Of a DNA stretch of 64,000 bases, positions 18,593 to 30,452 are shown in pieces. Below the pieces are notes generated by a model. That model had not been told where the DNA came from. It did not search any database and saw only the letters and a list, made by a program, of their open reading frames with translations. This DNA is from Lysobacter lycopersici. Its GTDB lineage: Bacteria; Pseudomonadota; Gammaproteobacteria; Xanthomonadales; Xanthomonadaceae. The translations under genes and the position numbers were made by a program. Every line of letters begins with the position of its first letter. Position 1 is the first letter of the stretch. The stretch covers positions 1 through 64,000 of the forward strand of contig NZ_CP041742.1 of NCBI RefSeq assembly GCF_007556775.1, given 5' to 3'.

Positions 18593-20422
18593 TCAGGCCG
18601 CGCGGCTGGCGCGCTTGCGATCGCTTTCCGTGAGGAACTTCTTGCGCAGGCGGATTTCCTTGGGCGTGATCTCGACCAGTTCGTCGTCGTCGATGAAGTC
18701 CAGCGCCTGTTCCAGCGTGTACTTGATCGCCGGCGTCAGCTGGATCGCATCGTCCTTGCCGGAAGCGCGCATGTTGGTCAGCGGCTTGGTCTTGATCGCG
18801 TTGACCGTGAGGTCGTTGTCCTTCGAATGGATGCCGACCAGTTGGCCTTCGTACACCTGGTCGCCTTCGGCGGCGAACAGCTTGCCGCGCTCCTGCAGCG
18901 GGCCGAGCGAATACGCCGGCGTCGCGCCCGGGGCGTTGGCGATCATCACGCCGTTGAGGCGCTTGGCGATCGGGCCGGTTTCCTTCGGGCCGTAATGGTC
19001 GAACACGTGGAACAGCAGGCCCGAGCCCTGGGTCAGGGTGCGGAATTCGTTCTGGAAACCGATCAGGCCACGCGCCGGGATCATGTAATCGAGGCGCACG
19101 CGGCCCTTGCCGTCGGATTCCATGTTCTTCAGCTGGCCCTTGCGCGTACCCAGCTTTTCCATCACGCCGCCCTGGTGGACTTCCTCGATATCGACCACGA
19201 GCTGTTCGATCGGCTCCATCAGCTGGCCGTCGATTTCCTTGATGATCACTTCCGGGCGCGACACGGCCAGTTCATAGCCTTCGCGACGCATGTTCTCGAT
19301 CAGCACCGACAGGTGCAGTTCGCCGCGGCCGGAGACCAGGAACTTGTCGGCGTCTTCGAGCTGCTCGACCTTGAGCGCGACGTTGTGCACGGTCTCGCGC
19401 TCGAGGCGATCCTTGATCTGGCGGCTGGTGAGGAACTTGCCGCCGCTCAGGTCCTTGTTCCCGGCGAACGGCGAATTGTTCACCTGGAAGGTCATGCTGA
19501 TGGTCGGCTCGTCGACGGTCAGTGCCGGCAGCGCTTCCGGGAAATCGAGCGCGCAGATGGTGTCGGAGATCGACAGGTCGGCGACGCCGGAGATGGCGAC
19601 GATGTCGCCGGCTTCCGCGCTGTCCTGCTCGATGCGCTCCAGGCCCATGAAGCCGAGCACCTGCAGCACCTTGCCTTGGCGCTTCTTGCCTTCGCGGTCG
19701 ATCACCGCCACCGGCATGTTCTTCTTCAGCGTGCCGCGCTGGATGCGGCCGATGCCGATGACGCCGACGAAATTGTTGTAATCCAGCTGGCTGATGCGCA
19801 TCTGGAACGGACCGTCGGTGGCCACCGGCGGGGCGGGAACGTGCTGCATGATCGCTTCGTACAGCGGGGTCATGTCGCCTTCACGCGCGGCGTCGTCGAG
19901 GCTGGCGTAACCGTGCAGTGCCGAGGCGTAGACGATCGGGAAGTCGAGTTGCTCGTTGGTGGCGCCGAGCTTGTCGAACAGGTCGAACACCTGGTCGATC
20001 ACCCAGTCTGGGCGCGCACCGGGGCGATCGACCTTGTTCACCACCACGATCGGCTTGAAGCCCATCGCGAACGCCTTCTGCGTCACGAAGCGCGTCTGCG
20101 GCATCGGGCCGTCCATCGCGTCGACCAGGATCAGCACCGAATCGACCATCGACAGCACGCGCTCGACTTCGCCGCCGAAGTCGGCGTGGCCGGGGGTGTC
20201 GACGATGTTGATGCGGTTGCCCTGCCAGGTGATGGCGGTGTTCTTGGACAGGATGGTGATGCCGCGTTCCTTCTCCTGGTCGTTGCTGTCCATCGCGCGC
20301 TCGGCCAGGACCGTGCGTTCGCCGAGGGTGCCCGACTGCTTCAAGAGGCAGTCGACGAGGGTGGTCTTGCCGTGGTCGACGTGGGCGACGATGGCGATGT
20401 TGCGGAGGCGTTCGATGGACAT
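18593..20422 (-). CDS. typA: Ribosome-associated GTPase TypA/BipA
   Basis: TypA/BipA is a translational GTPase of the EF-G class, used in 50S assembly and stress or low-temperature growth. The 609-residue protein starts [20 protein letters not shown] with the P-loop. It has [15 protein letters not shown] (switch I/G2), [14 protein letters not shown] (G3) and NKVDRPGAR (G4). The C-terminal BipA-specific part includes [19 protein letters not shown]. It is full length and monocistronic. A TATAAT -10 on its strand lies 80 bases upstream. Confidence 0.97.
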   Translation of the reverse strand: MSIERLRNIAIVAHVDHGKTTLVDCLLKQSGTLGERTVLAERAMDSNDQEKERGITILSKNTAITWQGNRINIVDTPGHADFGGEVERVLSMVDSVLILVDAMDGPMPQTRFVTQKAFAMGFKPIVVVNKVDRPGARPDWVIDQVFDLFDKLGATNEQLDFPIVYASALHGYASLDDAAREGDMTPLYEAIMQHVPAPPVATDGPFQMRISQLDYNNFVGVIGIGRIQRGTLKKNMPVAVIDREGKKRQGKVLQVLGFMGLERIEQDSAEAGDIVAISGVADLSISDTICALDFPEALPALTVDEPTISMTFQVNNSPFAGNKDLSGGKFLTSRQIKDRLERETVHNVALKVEQLEDADKFLVSGRGELHLSVLIENMRREGYELAVSRPEVIIKEIDGQLMEPIEQLVVDIEEVHQGGVMEKLGTRKGQLKNMESDGKGRVRLDYMIPARGLIGFQNEFRTLTQGSGLLFHVFDHYGPKETGPIAKRLNGVMIANAPGATPAYSLGPLQERGKLFAAEGDQVYEGQLVGIHSKDNDLTVNAIKTKPLTNMRASGKDDAIQLTPAIKYTLEQALDFIDDDELVEITPKEIRLRKKFLTESDRKRASRAA

Positions 20423-20502
20423 GGATTCGGGGATCGTCGAATCGCACCCGGATACCGCCTACGAGGCGGCAGGGCACGAGGGAAGGGGAAAGGAAGCGGG
20501 CT

Positions 20503-20508
20503 ATTATA
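20503..20508 (-). promoter_or_regulatory. -10 element for typA within a palindrome
   Basis: GCTATTATAGC (20500-20510) is nearly palindromic. Read on the minus strand it gives a perfect TATAAT, oriented toward typA. Read on the plus strand it gives TATTAT, oriented toward the cyclophilin gene. Neither direction has a good -35 hexamer. Confidence 0.5.
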
Positions 20509-20554
20509 GCCGGCCCCGGCGTTCGCCGCCCGTTCGCATCCCGCAGGAAACCCC

Positions 20555-21049
20555 ATGTCCCTGTTCGCCACTTTCGACACCGACCGCGGCCCGATCAAGC
20601 TCGAGCTGTACCCCGACAAGGCGCCGCTGACGGTCGCCAACTTCGTGAACCTTGCCAGGCGCGGCTTCTACGACGGCCTGAACTTCCACCGCGTCATCGC
20701 CGATTTCATGGTCCAGGGCGGTTGCCCGGAAGGCAGCGGCCGCGGCGGTCCGGGCTATCGCTTCGAGGACGAGACCAACAACGGCGTGCGCCACGAGCGC
20801 GGCGTGCTGTCGATGGCGAATGCCGGCCCGAACACCAACGGCAGCCAATTCTTCATCACCCACGTCGCCACGCCGTGGCTGGACGGCAAGCACACCGTGT
20901 TCGGCAAGGTGGTCGAAGGCCTGGACGTGGTCGATGCGATCCGCCAGGGCGATGCGATCAAGTCGGTCAGGATCGAGGGCGACGCCGACGCCGCGCTGGC
21001 GGCCAGGGCCGATCGCGTCTCGGAGTGGAACCGGCTCTTGTCGGCATGA
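20555..21049 (+). CDS. ppiB: Cyclophilin-type peptidyl-prolyl isomerase
   Basis: A cytoplasmic proline isomerase of the PpiB group. It has 164 residues and no signal peptide ([20 protein letters not shown]). The active-site segment [20 protein letters not shown] and the substrate-pocket motif [16 protein letters not shown] are intact, followed by [14 protein letters not shown]. It is divergent from typA, with a 132-base shared upstream region. A strong hairpin follows the gene. Confidence 0.95.
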   Translation: MSLFATFDTDRGPIKLELYPDKAPLTVANFVNLARRGFYDGLNFHRVIADFMVQGGCPEGSGRGGPGYRFEDETNNGVRHERGVLSMANAGPNTNGSQFFITHVATPWLDGKHTVFGKVVEGLDVVDAIRQGDAIKSVRIEGDADAALAARADRVSEWNRLLSA

Positions 21050-21079
21050 TCCTCGCGGCCTGAGTTTTTGCTCCATATG

Positions 21080-21108
21080 GCACCCGGCGGCGGCGATGCG
21101 CCGGGTGC
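21080..21108. terminator. Strong hairpin after ppiB
   Basis: GCACCCGGCG and CGCCGGGTGC form a perfect 10-bp stem around a 9-base loop, 30 bases after ppiB. The sequence after it is TAAAATTA, not a T-run. The TAAAAT (21109-21114) that abuts it could serve as the -10 of the following aminotransferase gene. Confidence 0.5.
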
Positions 21109-21169
21109 TAAAATTACGGGGCTTTCCCCACTGCCTGCCGCGCCATGCGGCCACGTACGAGGTCCTGCG

Positions 21170-22369
21170 ATGCCTCAGTTCGCTGCGCGAATCGGTCGCG
21201 CCAAGCCCAGCGCCATCATGGCGGTCGCCGAAAAGGCCAAGCGCCTCAAGGCCGAAGGCCACGACATCATCAGCTTCTCCATCGGCGTTCCGAATTTCCT
21301 GCCCGGCGAGCACGTCTACGCCGCGGTGCGCGAAGCGCTCACGAAGGACAGCGGCCAGTACGGCAGCAACCGCGGCAGCGACGCGCTGCTGGATGCGTTC
21401 ATCGAGCACATGGCGCAGGTCGGCCTGACCGGCTACGGCCGGGTGAATTGCGCGACCGGCATCGGTGCCAAGCACGTGATCTACAACCTCGCCGAGGCAT
21501 TGCTCGACGAAGGCGACACCATCGCCTTCGCGGTGCCGTACTGGACCAGCTACCTCGACATCGCCGACATCGTCGGCGCGCGGATCGACCTGCTGCCGTG
21601 CCCGCCGGAACAGCACTACAAGCTCACCCCGGCGCAGCTCGACGCGGCGCTGGCGAAGAAGCCGAAGGTGTTCCTGTTCAACAACCCGAACAACCCGACC
21701 GGCATGGTCTACACCAGGGCCGAGATCGACGCGCTGGCGGATGTCATCGCGAAGTATCCGGATACCTGGGTGATCACCGACGACATCTACAACCGAATGG
21801 TGTTCGACGGCATCGGCTACCACAACTTCGTGCACAGCCGGCCGGAACTGCGCGACCGCGTGATCTTCATCGATTCGCTCAGCAAGACCTACGGCATGCC
21901 GGGTTGGCGCGTGGGCTTCATGGCCGGGCCGGAATCGGTGGCGGCCGCGGTCACCACGATGAATTCCAACCACATCACCAACCTGCCGGAAATGGTCGTC
22001 GCCGCGGCGATCGCCGCGCTCGACGGCCCGCAAGCCATCCCTGCGGCGAAATGCGCGGAATTCCAGGCCAAGCGCGACCAGGTGATGGCGGTGATGGATT
22101 CCATTCCCGGCATCGTCTGCCCGAAGCCGCAGGGCGCGTTCTACGTGTTCCCGGACGTCAGCGCGTACTTCGGCAAATCGCACGACGGCAAGAAGATCGC
22201 CAACGACATCGACCTGTGCAACGCGTTGCTCGAAAGCAAGGGCGTGGCCTGCGTGCCGGGTTCCGCGTTCGGCGAGCCGCGCGCGCTACGCATCAGCTAC
22301 ACCTGCCCGACGCCGCAACTCGCGCCGGGTCTCGAGCGTTTCCGCGAATTCTTCGCCGAGTTGAATTGA
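21170..22369 (+). CDS. Class I pyridoxal-phosphate aminotransferase (aspartate aminotransferase-like)
   Basis: A fold-type I aminotransferase of the AspC/AatA I-gamma-like group that probably interconverts aspartate and oxaloacetate. The ATG at 21170 gives 399 residues (MPQFAARIGRAKPSAIMAVA). The cofactor site is evident: VPYWTSYLDI stacks on the ring, NNPNNPTGMVYT holds the conserved Asn, and SLSKTYGMPGWRVGF contains the Schiff-base lysine. Arg near FGEPRALRISY binds substrate carboxylate. An in-frame extension from 21068 crosses the hairpin and is rejected. The next gene is mdh, so the enzymes act around oxaloacetate, but a repeat separates the two genes. Substrate is inferred from family. 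Confidence 0.88.
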   Translation: MPQFAARIGRAKPSAIMAVAEKAKRLKAEGHDIISFSIGVPNFLPGEHVYAAVREALTKDSGQYGSNRGSDALLDAFIEHMAQVGLTGYGRVNCATGIGAKHVIYNLAEALLDEGDTIAFAVPYWTSYLDIADIVGARIDLLPCPPEQHYKLTPAQLDAALAKKPKVFLFNNPNNPTGMVYTRAEIDALADVIAKYPDTWVITDDIYNRMVFDGIGYHNFVHSRPELRDRVIFIDSLSKTYGMPGWRVGFMAGPESVAAAVTTMNSNHITNLPEMVVAAAIAALDGPQAIPAAKCAEFQAKRDQVMAVMDSIPGIVCPKPQGAFYVFPDVSAYFGKSHDGKKIANDIDLCNALLESKGVACVPGSAFGEPRALRISYTCPTPQLAPGLERFREFFAELN

Positions 22370-22376
22370 ACGATTC

Positions 22377-22459
22377 GTAGGGTGGGTTAGCGGCAACGCC
22401 GCGTAACCCACCATCGCAAACACGGTGGGTTACGACGCTGCGCGTCTAACCCACCCTAC
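22377..22459. repeat. Twin-hairpin REP-like element (GTAGGGTGGGTTA type)
   Basis: The 83-base element is bounded by a perfect 14-bp inverted repeat, GTAGGGTGGGTTAG and CTAACCCACCCTAC. Inside are two independent hairpins: GTGGGTTA-GCGGC pairing with GCCGC-G-TAACCCAC, and GGTGGGTTA-C-GACGC pairing with GCGTC-TAACCCACC. It fills the spacer between the aminotransferase and mdh genes. The layout is that of a paired REP/BIME-like element. Confidence 0.75.
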
Positions 22460-22481
22460 AAAGACCCCAGGAGTCGTCGAA

Positions 22482-23465
22482 ATGAAAGCCCCCGTCCGTG
22501 TCGCAGTCACCGGTGCCGCCGGCCAGATCGGTTACGCGCTGCTGTTCCGCATCGCCTCCGGCGAAATGCTGGGCAAGGACCAGCCGGTGATCCTGCAGAT
22601 GCTGGAACTGCCGCTGGAGAAGGCGCAGGCCGCGCTCAAGGGCGTGATGATGGAACTCGAGGACTGCGCGTTCCCGCTGCTCGCCGGCATGGTCGGTACC
22701 GACGATCCCAAGGTCGCGTTCAAGGACGCCGATTACGCGCTGCTGGTCGGCGCCCGCCCGCGCGGCCCGGGCATGGAACGCAAGGACCTGCTGCTGGAGA
22801 ACGCCAAGATCTTCACCGAGCAGGGCAAGGCGCTCAATGAAGTCGCTTCGCGCAACGTCAAGGTGCTGGTGGTCGGCAATCCGGCCAATACCAATGCCTA
22901 CATCGCGATGAAGTCGGCGCCGTCGCTGCCGGCGAAGAATTTCACCGCGATGCTGCGCCTGGACCACAACCGCGCGCTGTCGCAGCTCGCGAACAAGGCC
23001 GGCGTGGCCGTCGCCGACATCGAGAAGCTGGTCGTGTGGGGCAACCATTCGCCGACGATGTATCCCGATTACCGTTTCGCCACCGTCGATGGCCAGTCGC
23101 TGAAGGACAAGATCAACGACGCCGACTGGAACGCGAACGTGTTCATCCCGACCGTAGGCAAGCGCGGTGCCGCGATCATCGAGGCGCGCGGCCTGTCGTC
23201 CGCGGCATCGGCCGCCAACGCGGCGATCGACCACATGCACGACTGGGCGCTGGGCACCAATGGCAAATGGGTGACGATGGGCGTGCCTTCGGACGGCAGC
23301 TATGGCATCCCGGAAACGGTGATGTATGGCGTGCCGGTGACCTGTGCGAACGGCGAATACACCCGCGTCGAGGGCCTGCCGATCGACGATTTCAGCCGCG
23401 CGGCGATGGACAAGACCCTTGCCGAGCTGGAAGAGGAGCGCGCCGGTGTGGCGCACCTGCTCTGA
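22482..23465 (+). CDS. mdh: Malate dehydrogenase
   Basis: NAD-dependent malate dehydrogenase of the TCA cycle. The ATG at 22482 gives 327 residues ([20 protein letters not shown]), with CAGG-like spacing upstream. The nucleotide fold GAAGQIGY, the substrate loop [15 protein letters not shown] and the catalytic histidine region [15 protein letters not shown] are all present. It belongs to the LDH-like MDH subgroup of about 328 residues found in Xanthomonas and actinobacteria, not the 312-residue E. coli type. Confidence 0.96.
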   Translation: MKAPVRVAVTGAAGQIGYALLFRIASGEMLGKDQPVILQMLELPLEKAQAALKGVMMELEDCAFPLLAGMVGTDDPKVAFKDADYALLVGARPRGPGMERKDLLLENAKIFTEQGKALNEVASRNVKVLVVGNPANTNAYIAMKSAPSLPAKNFTAMLRLDHNRALSQLANKAGVAVADIEKLVVWGNHSPTMYPDYRFATVDGQSLKDKINDADWNANVFIPTVGKRGAAIIEARGLSSAASAANAAIDHMHDWALGTNGKWVTMGVPSDGSYGIPETVMYGVPVTCANGEYTRVEGLPIDDFSRAAMDKTLAELEEERAGVAHLL

Positions 23466-23515
23466 CGTCCCGGAGCTCGCGCTGGCGTTGTTGCAACCCC
23501 GTTCGCAAATGCTCA

Positions 23516-23531
23516 TTGACACCTGAGTCAA
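23516..23531. promoter_or_regulatory. Palindromic operator-like site upstream of prpB
   Basis: TTGAC-ACCTGA-GTCAA is a perfect 5-bp inverted repeat with a 6-base spacer, 75 bases upstream of prpB. Its left half also forms a TTGACA hexamer that could act as a -35, but no clear -10 follows at 17 bases. A dimeric regulator (GntR-like or PrpR-like) is possible. Confidence 0.4.
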
Positions 23532-23606
23532 CTCCGCTTTGCTCACGGGGCCGCGCCTAGCCAGCGCATCGCCCGGAACGTCAGACGGTTTACTGCAGGA
23601 GCGAGC

Positions 23607-24488
23607 ATGTCCGAATCGAAATCCGCAGGCGCACGCTTCCGTGCCGCATTGAAGGAAGAATCGCCGTTGCAGGTGATGGGCGCGATCACGGCCTACGCCG
23701 GCTTGATGGCGAAGCGCACCGGCTACAAGGCGCTGTACCTGTCCGGTGGTGGCGTCGCCGCCAATTCGCTGGGCATGCCGGACCTCGGCATCTCGACGAT
23801 GGAAGATGTGCTGACCGACGCGCGCCGCATCGTCGACGCGACGGGCATGCCGCTGCTGGTCGACATCGACACCGGCTGGGGCGGCGCCTTCAACATCGGC
23901 CGCACCATCCGCAATTTCGAACGCATCGGCGTCGCCGCGGTGCACATGGAGGACCAGGTCGGGCAGAAGCGCTGCGGCCATCGTCCCGGCAAGGAAGTGG
24001 TGCCGAAGGACGAGATGGTCGATCGGGTGAAGGCCGCGGTCGATGCGCGCACGGATCGCGATTTCGTGGTCATGGCGCGCACCGACGCTGCCGCGGTGGA
24101 AGGCATCGACAGCGCGATCGAACGCGCGATGGCCTACGTCGAGGCCGGCGCCGACATGATCTTCCCCGAGGCGATGAAGACGCTGGACGATTACCGCAAA
24201 TTCAAGGCCGCGGTGCAGGTTCCGATCCTCGCCAACCTGACCGAATTCGGTTCGACCCCGTTCTTCACCACCGACGAATTGCGCGACGCCGGCGTCGACA
24301 TCGCCCTGTACTGCTGCGGCGCCTACCGTGCGATGAACAAGGCGGCACTCGGTTTCTACGAGGCCGTGCGCCGCGATGGCACGCAGAAGAACATCATCGG
24401 CACCCTGCAGACCCGCGACGAGCTGTACGACTTCCTGGGCTACCACGCCTACGAGGACAAGCTCGACGAACTCTTTGCGAAGAAGTGA
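23607..24488 (+). CDS. prpB: 2-methylisocitrate lyase
   Basis: PrpB splits 2-methylisocitrate to pyruvate and succinate in the methylcitrate cycle of propionate breakdown. The 293 residues include the isocitrate-lyase-family loop [13 protein letters not shown] with the catalytic cysteine, the metal site [12 protein letters not shown], and [12 protein letters not shown]. Family length is about 295. The GCAGGAGC site lies 5-10 bases upstream. prpC follows after 10 bases, forming an operon. Confidence 0.96.
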   Translation: MSESKSAGARFRAALKEESPLQVMGAITAYAGLMAKRTGYKALYLSGGGVAANSLGMPDLGISTMEDVLTDARRIVDATGMPLLVDIDTGWGGAFNIGRTIRNFERIGVAAVHMEDQVGQKRCGHRPGKEVVPKDEMVDRVKAAVDARTDRDFVVMARTDAAAVEGIDSAIERAMAYVEAGADMIFPEAMKTLDDYRKFKAAVQVPILANLTEFGSTPFFTTDELRDAGVDIALYCCGAYRAMNKAALGFYEAVRRDGTQKNIIGTLQTRDELYDFLGYHAYEDKLDELFAKK

Positions 24489-24498
24489 GGCAAGAAGA

Positions 24499-25644
24499 AT
24501 GAGCGAACAAGTCCTTCCCAAGGCCAAGAAGTCGGTCGCGTTGAGCGGAACCGCGGCCGGCAACACCGCGTTGTGCACCGTTGGTCGGAGCGGCAACGAC
24601 CTGCATTACCGCGGCTACGACATCCACGATCTCGCCACGAAGTCGACCTTCGAGGAAGTCGCGCACCTGCTGGTGCATGGCACGCTGCCGACCGCGTCGC
24701 AGCTCGCGGCCTACAAGACCAAGCTCAAGCGCCTGCGCGGCCTGCCGGCGATCGTGTCCGAGGCGCTGGAACTGGTGCCGGCGAACGCGCACCCGATGGA
24801 TGTGATGCGTACCGGTTGCTCGGTGCTGGGCACGGTGCTGCCCGAACGCGACACCCATCCGGAGAGCGAGGCGCGCGACATCGCCGACCGCCTGGTCGCC
24901 AGCTTCGGTTCGATGCTGCTGTACTGGTGGCACTTCACCCGCAGTGGCCGGCGCATCGACGTCGAGACCGACGACGATTCGGTCGCCGCGCACTTCCTGC
25001 ACCTGCTGCACGGCGAACCGCCGTCGAAGCTGCACGCCGATGCGCTCGACAAGTCGCTGATCCTGTACGCCGAGCACGAATTCAACGCCTCGACCTTCAC
25101 CGCGCGCGTGATCGCGGGCACCGGTTCGGACATGCATTCCTGCATCACCGGCGCGATCGGTGCGTTGCGCGGCCCCAAGCATGGCGGTGCCAACGAAGTG
25201 GCGATGGACATCATCAGTCGCTACGACAGCGCCGACGAGGCGGAAGCCGACATCCGCGCGCGCATGGAGAAGAAGGAAATCATCATCGGCTTCGGCCACC
25301 CGGTGTACACCATCGGCGACCCGCGCAACCCGATCATCAAGGAAATCTCGCGCAAGCTGTGCATGGACGGTGGCAACCAGGTGCTGTTCGACGTGTCCGA
25401 ACGCATCGAGAACCTGATGATGGATACCAAGAAGATGTTCCCGAACCTCGATTGGTACTCGGCGTCCGCCTACCACATGCTGGGGATCCCGACGCCGATG
25501 TTCACCCCGCTGTTCGTGATCGCGCGCACCACCGGCTGGAGCGCGCACGTGATCGAGCAGCGCGAGGACGGCAAGATCATTCGCCCGAGCGCCAACTACA
25601 CCGGCCCCGAAGACCGCGCGTACGTGCCGATCGACAAGCGCTGA
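24499..25644 (+). CDS. prpC: 2-methylcitrate synthase
   Basis: PrpC condenses propionyl-CoA and oxaloacetate. The ATG at 24499 gives 381 residues, the short citrate-synthase type. Motifs include [14 protein letters not shown] at the start, the catalytic [22 protein letters not shown] region, and [20 protein letters not shown]. It follows prpB directly. acnD, prpF and a regulator gene, often linked to these two, are absent from the window; a small membrane-protein gene follows after 4 bases. Confidence 0.95.
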   Translation: MSEQVLPKAKKSVALSGTAAGNTALCTVGRSGNDLHYRGYDIHDLATKSTFEEVAHLLVHGTLPTASQLAAYKTKLKRLRGLPAIVSEALELVPANAHPMDVMRTGCSVLGTVLPERDTHPESEARDIADRLVASFGSMLLYWWHFTRSGRRIDVETDDDSVAAHFLHLLHGEPPSKLHADALDKSLILYAEHEFNASTFTARVIAGTGSDMHSCITGAIGALRGPKHGGANEVAMDIISRYDSADEAEADIRARMEKKEIIIGFGHPVYTIGDPRNPIIKEISRKLCMDGGNQVLFDVSERIENLMMDTKKMFPNLDWYSASAYHMLGIPTPMFTPLFVIARTTGWSAHVIEQREDGKIIRPSANYTGPEDRAYVPIDKR

Positions 25645-25648
25645 CGCG

Positions 25649-26095
25649 ATGGGCAACCTGCCGGGCTACGTCGTGGCGATCCTCGGCACGCTGACCGCCG
25701 CGATGCTGTGCGTGCTGCTGCACTACGAAGGCCTGTATCGCATGGAGCGTCGGTTCCGCGCCGGCGCCACCAGCGCCGGGCGCAGGCAGATGCTGCTGGC
25801 CATCCTCGGCGTGCTGGCGTTGCACATGGCGCAGATCTGGATCTTCGGCGTGGCGTGGTGGACCTTGCTGCACTTCCCCGACGCCGGCTCGATCGCCGGC
25901 ACGGCGCACGTGCAGTGGCATGGTGCGTTGTTCCTGTCGGCGCTCGCGTTCACCTCGCTGGGCTTCGATGCATGGGTGCCGGTGGGCGCGATCCGCATCC
26001 TCGCCGGCGTCGAGGCGCTCACCGGCCTGGTGCTGGTGGCGTGGTCGGCGTCCTTCGCGTTCCTGCAGATGCAGCGGCACTGGAAGCAGGACTGA
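25649..26095 (+). CDS. Small membrane protein resembling an ion-channel core
   Basis: A 148-residue protein with three hydrophobic segments: residues 6-26, 47-68 and 118-138. The C-terminal part, LAGVEALTGLVLVAWSASFA, closely resembles the second helix of two-helix (Ion_trans_2-type) potassium channel-like proteins of proteobacteria. In true channels a TVGYGD filter precedes that helix; here the equivalent stretch reads TSLGFDAWVP. It is thus channel-like but probably not potassium-selective. It starts 4 bases after prpC and ends at a strong terminator, so it is the third gene of the prp transcript. Function is unknown. Confidence 0.6.
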   Translation: MGNLPGYVVAILGTLTAAMLCVLLHYEGLYRMERRFRAGATSAGRRQMLLAILGVLALHMAQIWIFGVAWWTLLHFPDAGSIAGTAHVQWHGALFLSALAFTSLGFDAWVPVGAIRILAGVEALTGLVLVAWSASFAFLQMQRHWKQD

Positions 26096-26113
26096 CTGCT
26101 GGTTGTCCCGACG

Positions 26114-26141
26114 AAAAAAGCCGCGCGATGCGCGGCTTTTT
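26114..26141. terminator. Bidirectional Rho-independent terminator
   Basis: AAAAAA-GCCGCGC-GAT-GCGCGGC-TTTTT is a 7-bp GC stem flanked by an A-run and a T-run. It can end both the prp operon on the plus strand and the convergent GST gene on the minus strand. Confidence 0.9.
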
Positions 26142-26162
26142 CGTTGTTGAATGCGCGATTGC

Positions 26163-26771
26163 TCAGATCAGCCCTTCGTCCTTCATCGCGGCCTGCACGC
26201 CGGGATCGGCGGCCATGCGCTTGTCGAAGGCGGCGAGGTTGTCGAGGCCGGAGAGATCGACGCCCAGCTTCTTCGCCCACTGGGTGACGACGAACAGGTA
26301 GGGATCGGCGATCGAACGACTGCCGGTGAGCCAATCCTTGCCGACGAGCTGGGCATCCGCGCGCTGGAAGTAGCCACGCAGTTTCGCCATCGCCTGTTCC
26401 TTCGCCTTCGCTTCGGCCTCGGCACCGAGCGACCCCGCGCTGCCGAACAGAGGATGGAACGCCGGGTGCACGTCGGCGTTGAGGAAGCCGAGCCAGCGGT
26501 TCACGTCGGCGCGGCCCTCGGGCGTACCGTCGCCGCCGAGCTTGGCCGCCGGGAACTTGTCGGCGATGAAGTTGAGGATCGCCGAATTCTGGGTGAGCAC
26601 CCAGTCGCCTTCGGTCAGCACCGGCACCGCGCCGGCGGGATTGAGCGCGTGGAACCATGGTTGCTTGCGATCGTCGCGCGAAACGATCTGCGCTTCGTAC
26701 GGTGCGCCGGTCCACTGCAGCGCGATGTGGTCCGCGAGCGAGCAGGCGCCGGGGGAGGTATAGAGCTTCAT
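26163..26771 (-). CDS. Glutathione S-transferase, beta class
   Basis: A cytosolic glutathione transferase of 202 residues (MKLYTSPGACSLADHIALQW). The beta-class catalytic residues are exactly placed: C10 in PGACSLA and H106 in VHPAFHPLF. The G-site TQNSAILNFIA follows the cis-proline loop AVPVLTEGD. Longer in-frame reading from 27032 overlaps the next gene and is rejected. Likely role is detoxification or redox protection; the substrate cannot be predicted. Confidence 0.92.
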   Translation of the reverse strand: MKLYTSPGACSLADHIALQWTGAPYEAQIVSRDDRKQPWFHALNPAGAVPVLTEGDWVLTQNSAILNFIADKFPAAKLGGDGTPEGRADVNRWLGFLNADVHPAFHPLFGSAGSLGAEAEAKAKEQAMAKLRGYFQRADAQLVGKDWLTGSRSIADPYLFVVTQWAKKLGVDLSGLDNLAAFDKRMAADPGVQAAMKDEGLI

Positions 26772-26862
26772 GCGTGGGCCTCGATGGAAAGGGCAGACAG
26801 CATGGCAGCCCCGCGGTGAAGCGGGGCGCATCGCGGTGGAACGATCCGTTCCCGCGGAGCAG

Positions 26863-27306
26863 TCAGAGGCGATCGACCTTGAAGAAGGTGTGCCCACCGA
26901 TGGTCGCCACCTGGTACGCGTTGCGCCAGCTCGGGTTGGCGATGCCCAGCGCGGCGAAATGGCTGGCGCCCGGCACGATTTCCTTGCGCTCGCCCTTGGG
27001 CAGTTCCCAGTTGCGCTCGGCTTCGAGCGCAATGGTCACCGCCTGCGACCACGCCTCGTTGTTGCTCAGGCGCGTGCCCGGCGGGACGAGGGTGGGGGCG
27101 AACTGCTTGCGCGCGGTGACCACGTCGCACATGGAATCGCCCCAGCGCCCGCTGTCCTGGCGGCGCAGGGCGACCTCGGCGACGGCCTGCTGGCCGCGGA
27201 CCGGCTGGTCGCGGGCCTCGAGGTAGAGGGTGGTGCTGAGGCACAGCGAGTCCGCCGCCTGCGGCGGGAGGATGGAGGCCAACCACAGGATCCAGGCCAG
27301 TTTCAT
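26863..27306 (-). CDS. Secreted cell-wall hydrolase (SleB/CwlJ family)
   Basis: A 147-residue protein with an N-terminal signal peptide (MKLAWILWLASILPPQAA) and a Hydrolase_2/SleB-like domain. The family core is visible as LCLSTTLYLEARDQPVRGQQ, with the likely catalytic glutamate in LYLEAR, then AVAEVALRRQ and the SHFAALGIANPSWRNAYQVA segment. Such enzymes cleave peptidoglycan glycan strands. Two cysteines (C22, C59) could form a disulfide. The gene is an isolated minus-strand unit. An unrelated, much longer reading frame running from 30540 through this gene is not used as a start. Confidence 0.85.
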   Translation of the reverse strand: MKLAWILWLASILPPQAADSLCLSTTLYLEARDQPVRGQQAVAEVALRRQDSGRWGDSMCDVVTARKQFAPTLVPPGTRLSNNEAWSQAVTIALEAERNWELPKGERKEIVPGASHFAALGIANPSWRNAYQVATIGGHTFFKVDRL

Positions 27307-27590
27307 CGTCGTGCTCCTTGCTCCGTTGCGGCACAGCGCGACGTCCGCGCGGGGCGGGCATTGCTCTGCGTCATGGCGTACTGGGGAGGGCGGCGTCTCT
27401 ATGGCGCCTTTGCCCGGCGCGACCCGCTCAAGGGATGTCCGGATCGCTCGTGCGCGGCCGCGGGCCGCTGGAAAGTGCGCGCAAGGTAGCGTCGAAAAAC
27501 CGAACGGAAGCTGAATGCGTGCTCGGAAATGCCTGATTCTTTTGGAGTTTTTACTTCGGAATCTGGATTTTATTGCGATGCAACAATAGC

Positions 27591-29663
<2,073 letters not shown>

Positions 29664-30452
29664 TCAGCCGAAGGCGAAGGCGTCCAATGCGAGCGAACCG
29701 TATTCGTGCGAATCGTGGAGATGGCGGACGCCGGCGCGTTCGCCGGCCGCACCCATGGCCACGAACAGCGGCAGCAGGTGTTCGGTGGTCGGGTGTGCAT
29801 GGCGTGCCTGCGGTGCCTGCCGTTCCCAGTCGAGCAATGCGTCGACGTCCCTTGCGAGCACCCGGTCGCGCATCCAGTCGCGGAAGTCGCGGGCCCAGTC
29901 GGGCATGGGCGCATCCGGCTGGCCCCAGGTGAGTTCGCCGAGGTTGTGGACGAACCCGCCGGAGCCGATGACCAGCACGCCCTCGTCGCCCAACCCCGCC
30001 AAGGCCTGTCCCAGCCGGTAATGCACGGCGGCATCCGCCTGGGGCTGGACCGACAACGGCACCACGGGGATGTCGGCCTGCGGGTACATCCGGCGCAGCG
30101 GAACCCAGACTCCGTGGTCGAGCCCATGGCCCTCGCGAACCTTGACCGGCAGGCCCGCGACAGCGATTCGCCCTGCGATGTCCTCGGCCAGACCCGGGTC
30201 GCCCGGTGCCGGGTAGCGAATGGCATATAGCGGCTCCGGAAAGCCGCCGAAGTCGTGCACGGTATGCGGATGCGGATGGCCACCCAGCATCGGCCGGTCG
30301 GTCATGAAGTGGGCCGAAGCCACGACGATGGCACGCGGCAGGGGGGTCGTGCCGCCGAGGGCGTCGAGGAACCGGCCCGCGGGCGAGGCCTCGATTGCCA
30401 GCATCGGCGAGCCGTGGGAAAGGAAAAGCGCGGGCAGCGAATCGGATTCCAT
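29664..30452 (-). CDS. ygiD: LigB-type extradiol dioxygenase (4,5-DOPA dioxygenase-like)
   Basis: A class III ring-cleaving dioxygenase-like protein of the YgiD group. The ATG at 30452 gives 262 residues (MESDSLPALFLSHGSPMLAI). Metal-binding histidines typical of the family appear in LSHGSPML, ASAHFMTDRP, the HTVHDFGGFPEPLY segment and HPTTEHLLPLF. Catalytic activity on DOPA is inferred from family. An upstream extension to 30530 is not needed. It lies 33 bases upstream of fadH on the same strand and may be cotranscribed with it. Confidence 0.9.
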   Translation of the reverse strand: MESDSLPALFLSHGSPMLAIEASPAGRFLDALGGTTPLPRAIVVASAHFMTDRPMLGGHPHPHTVHDFGGFPEPLYAIRYPAPGDPGLAEDIAGRIAVAGLPVKVREGHGLDHGVWVPLRRMYPQADIPVVPLSVQPQADAAVHYRLGQALAGLGDEGVLVIGSGGFVHNLGELTWGQPDAPMPDWARDFRDWMRDRVLARDVDALLDWERQAPQARHAHPTTEHLLPLFVAMGAAGERAGVRHLHDSHEYGSLALDAFAFG

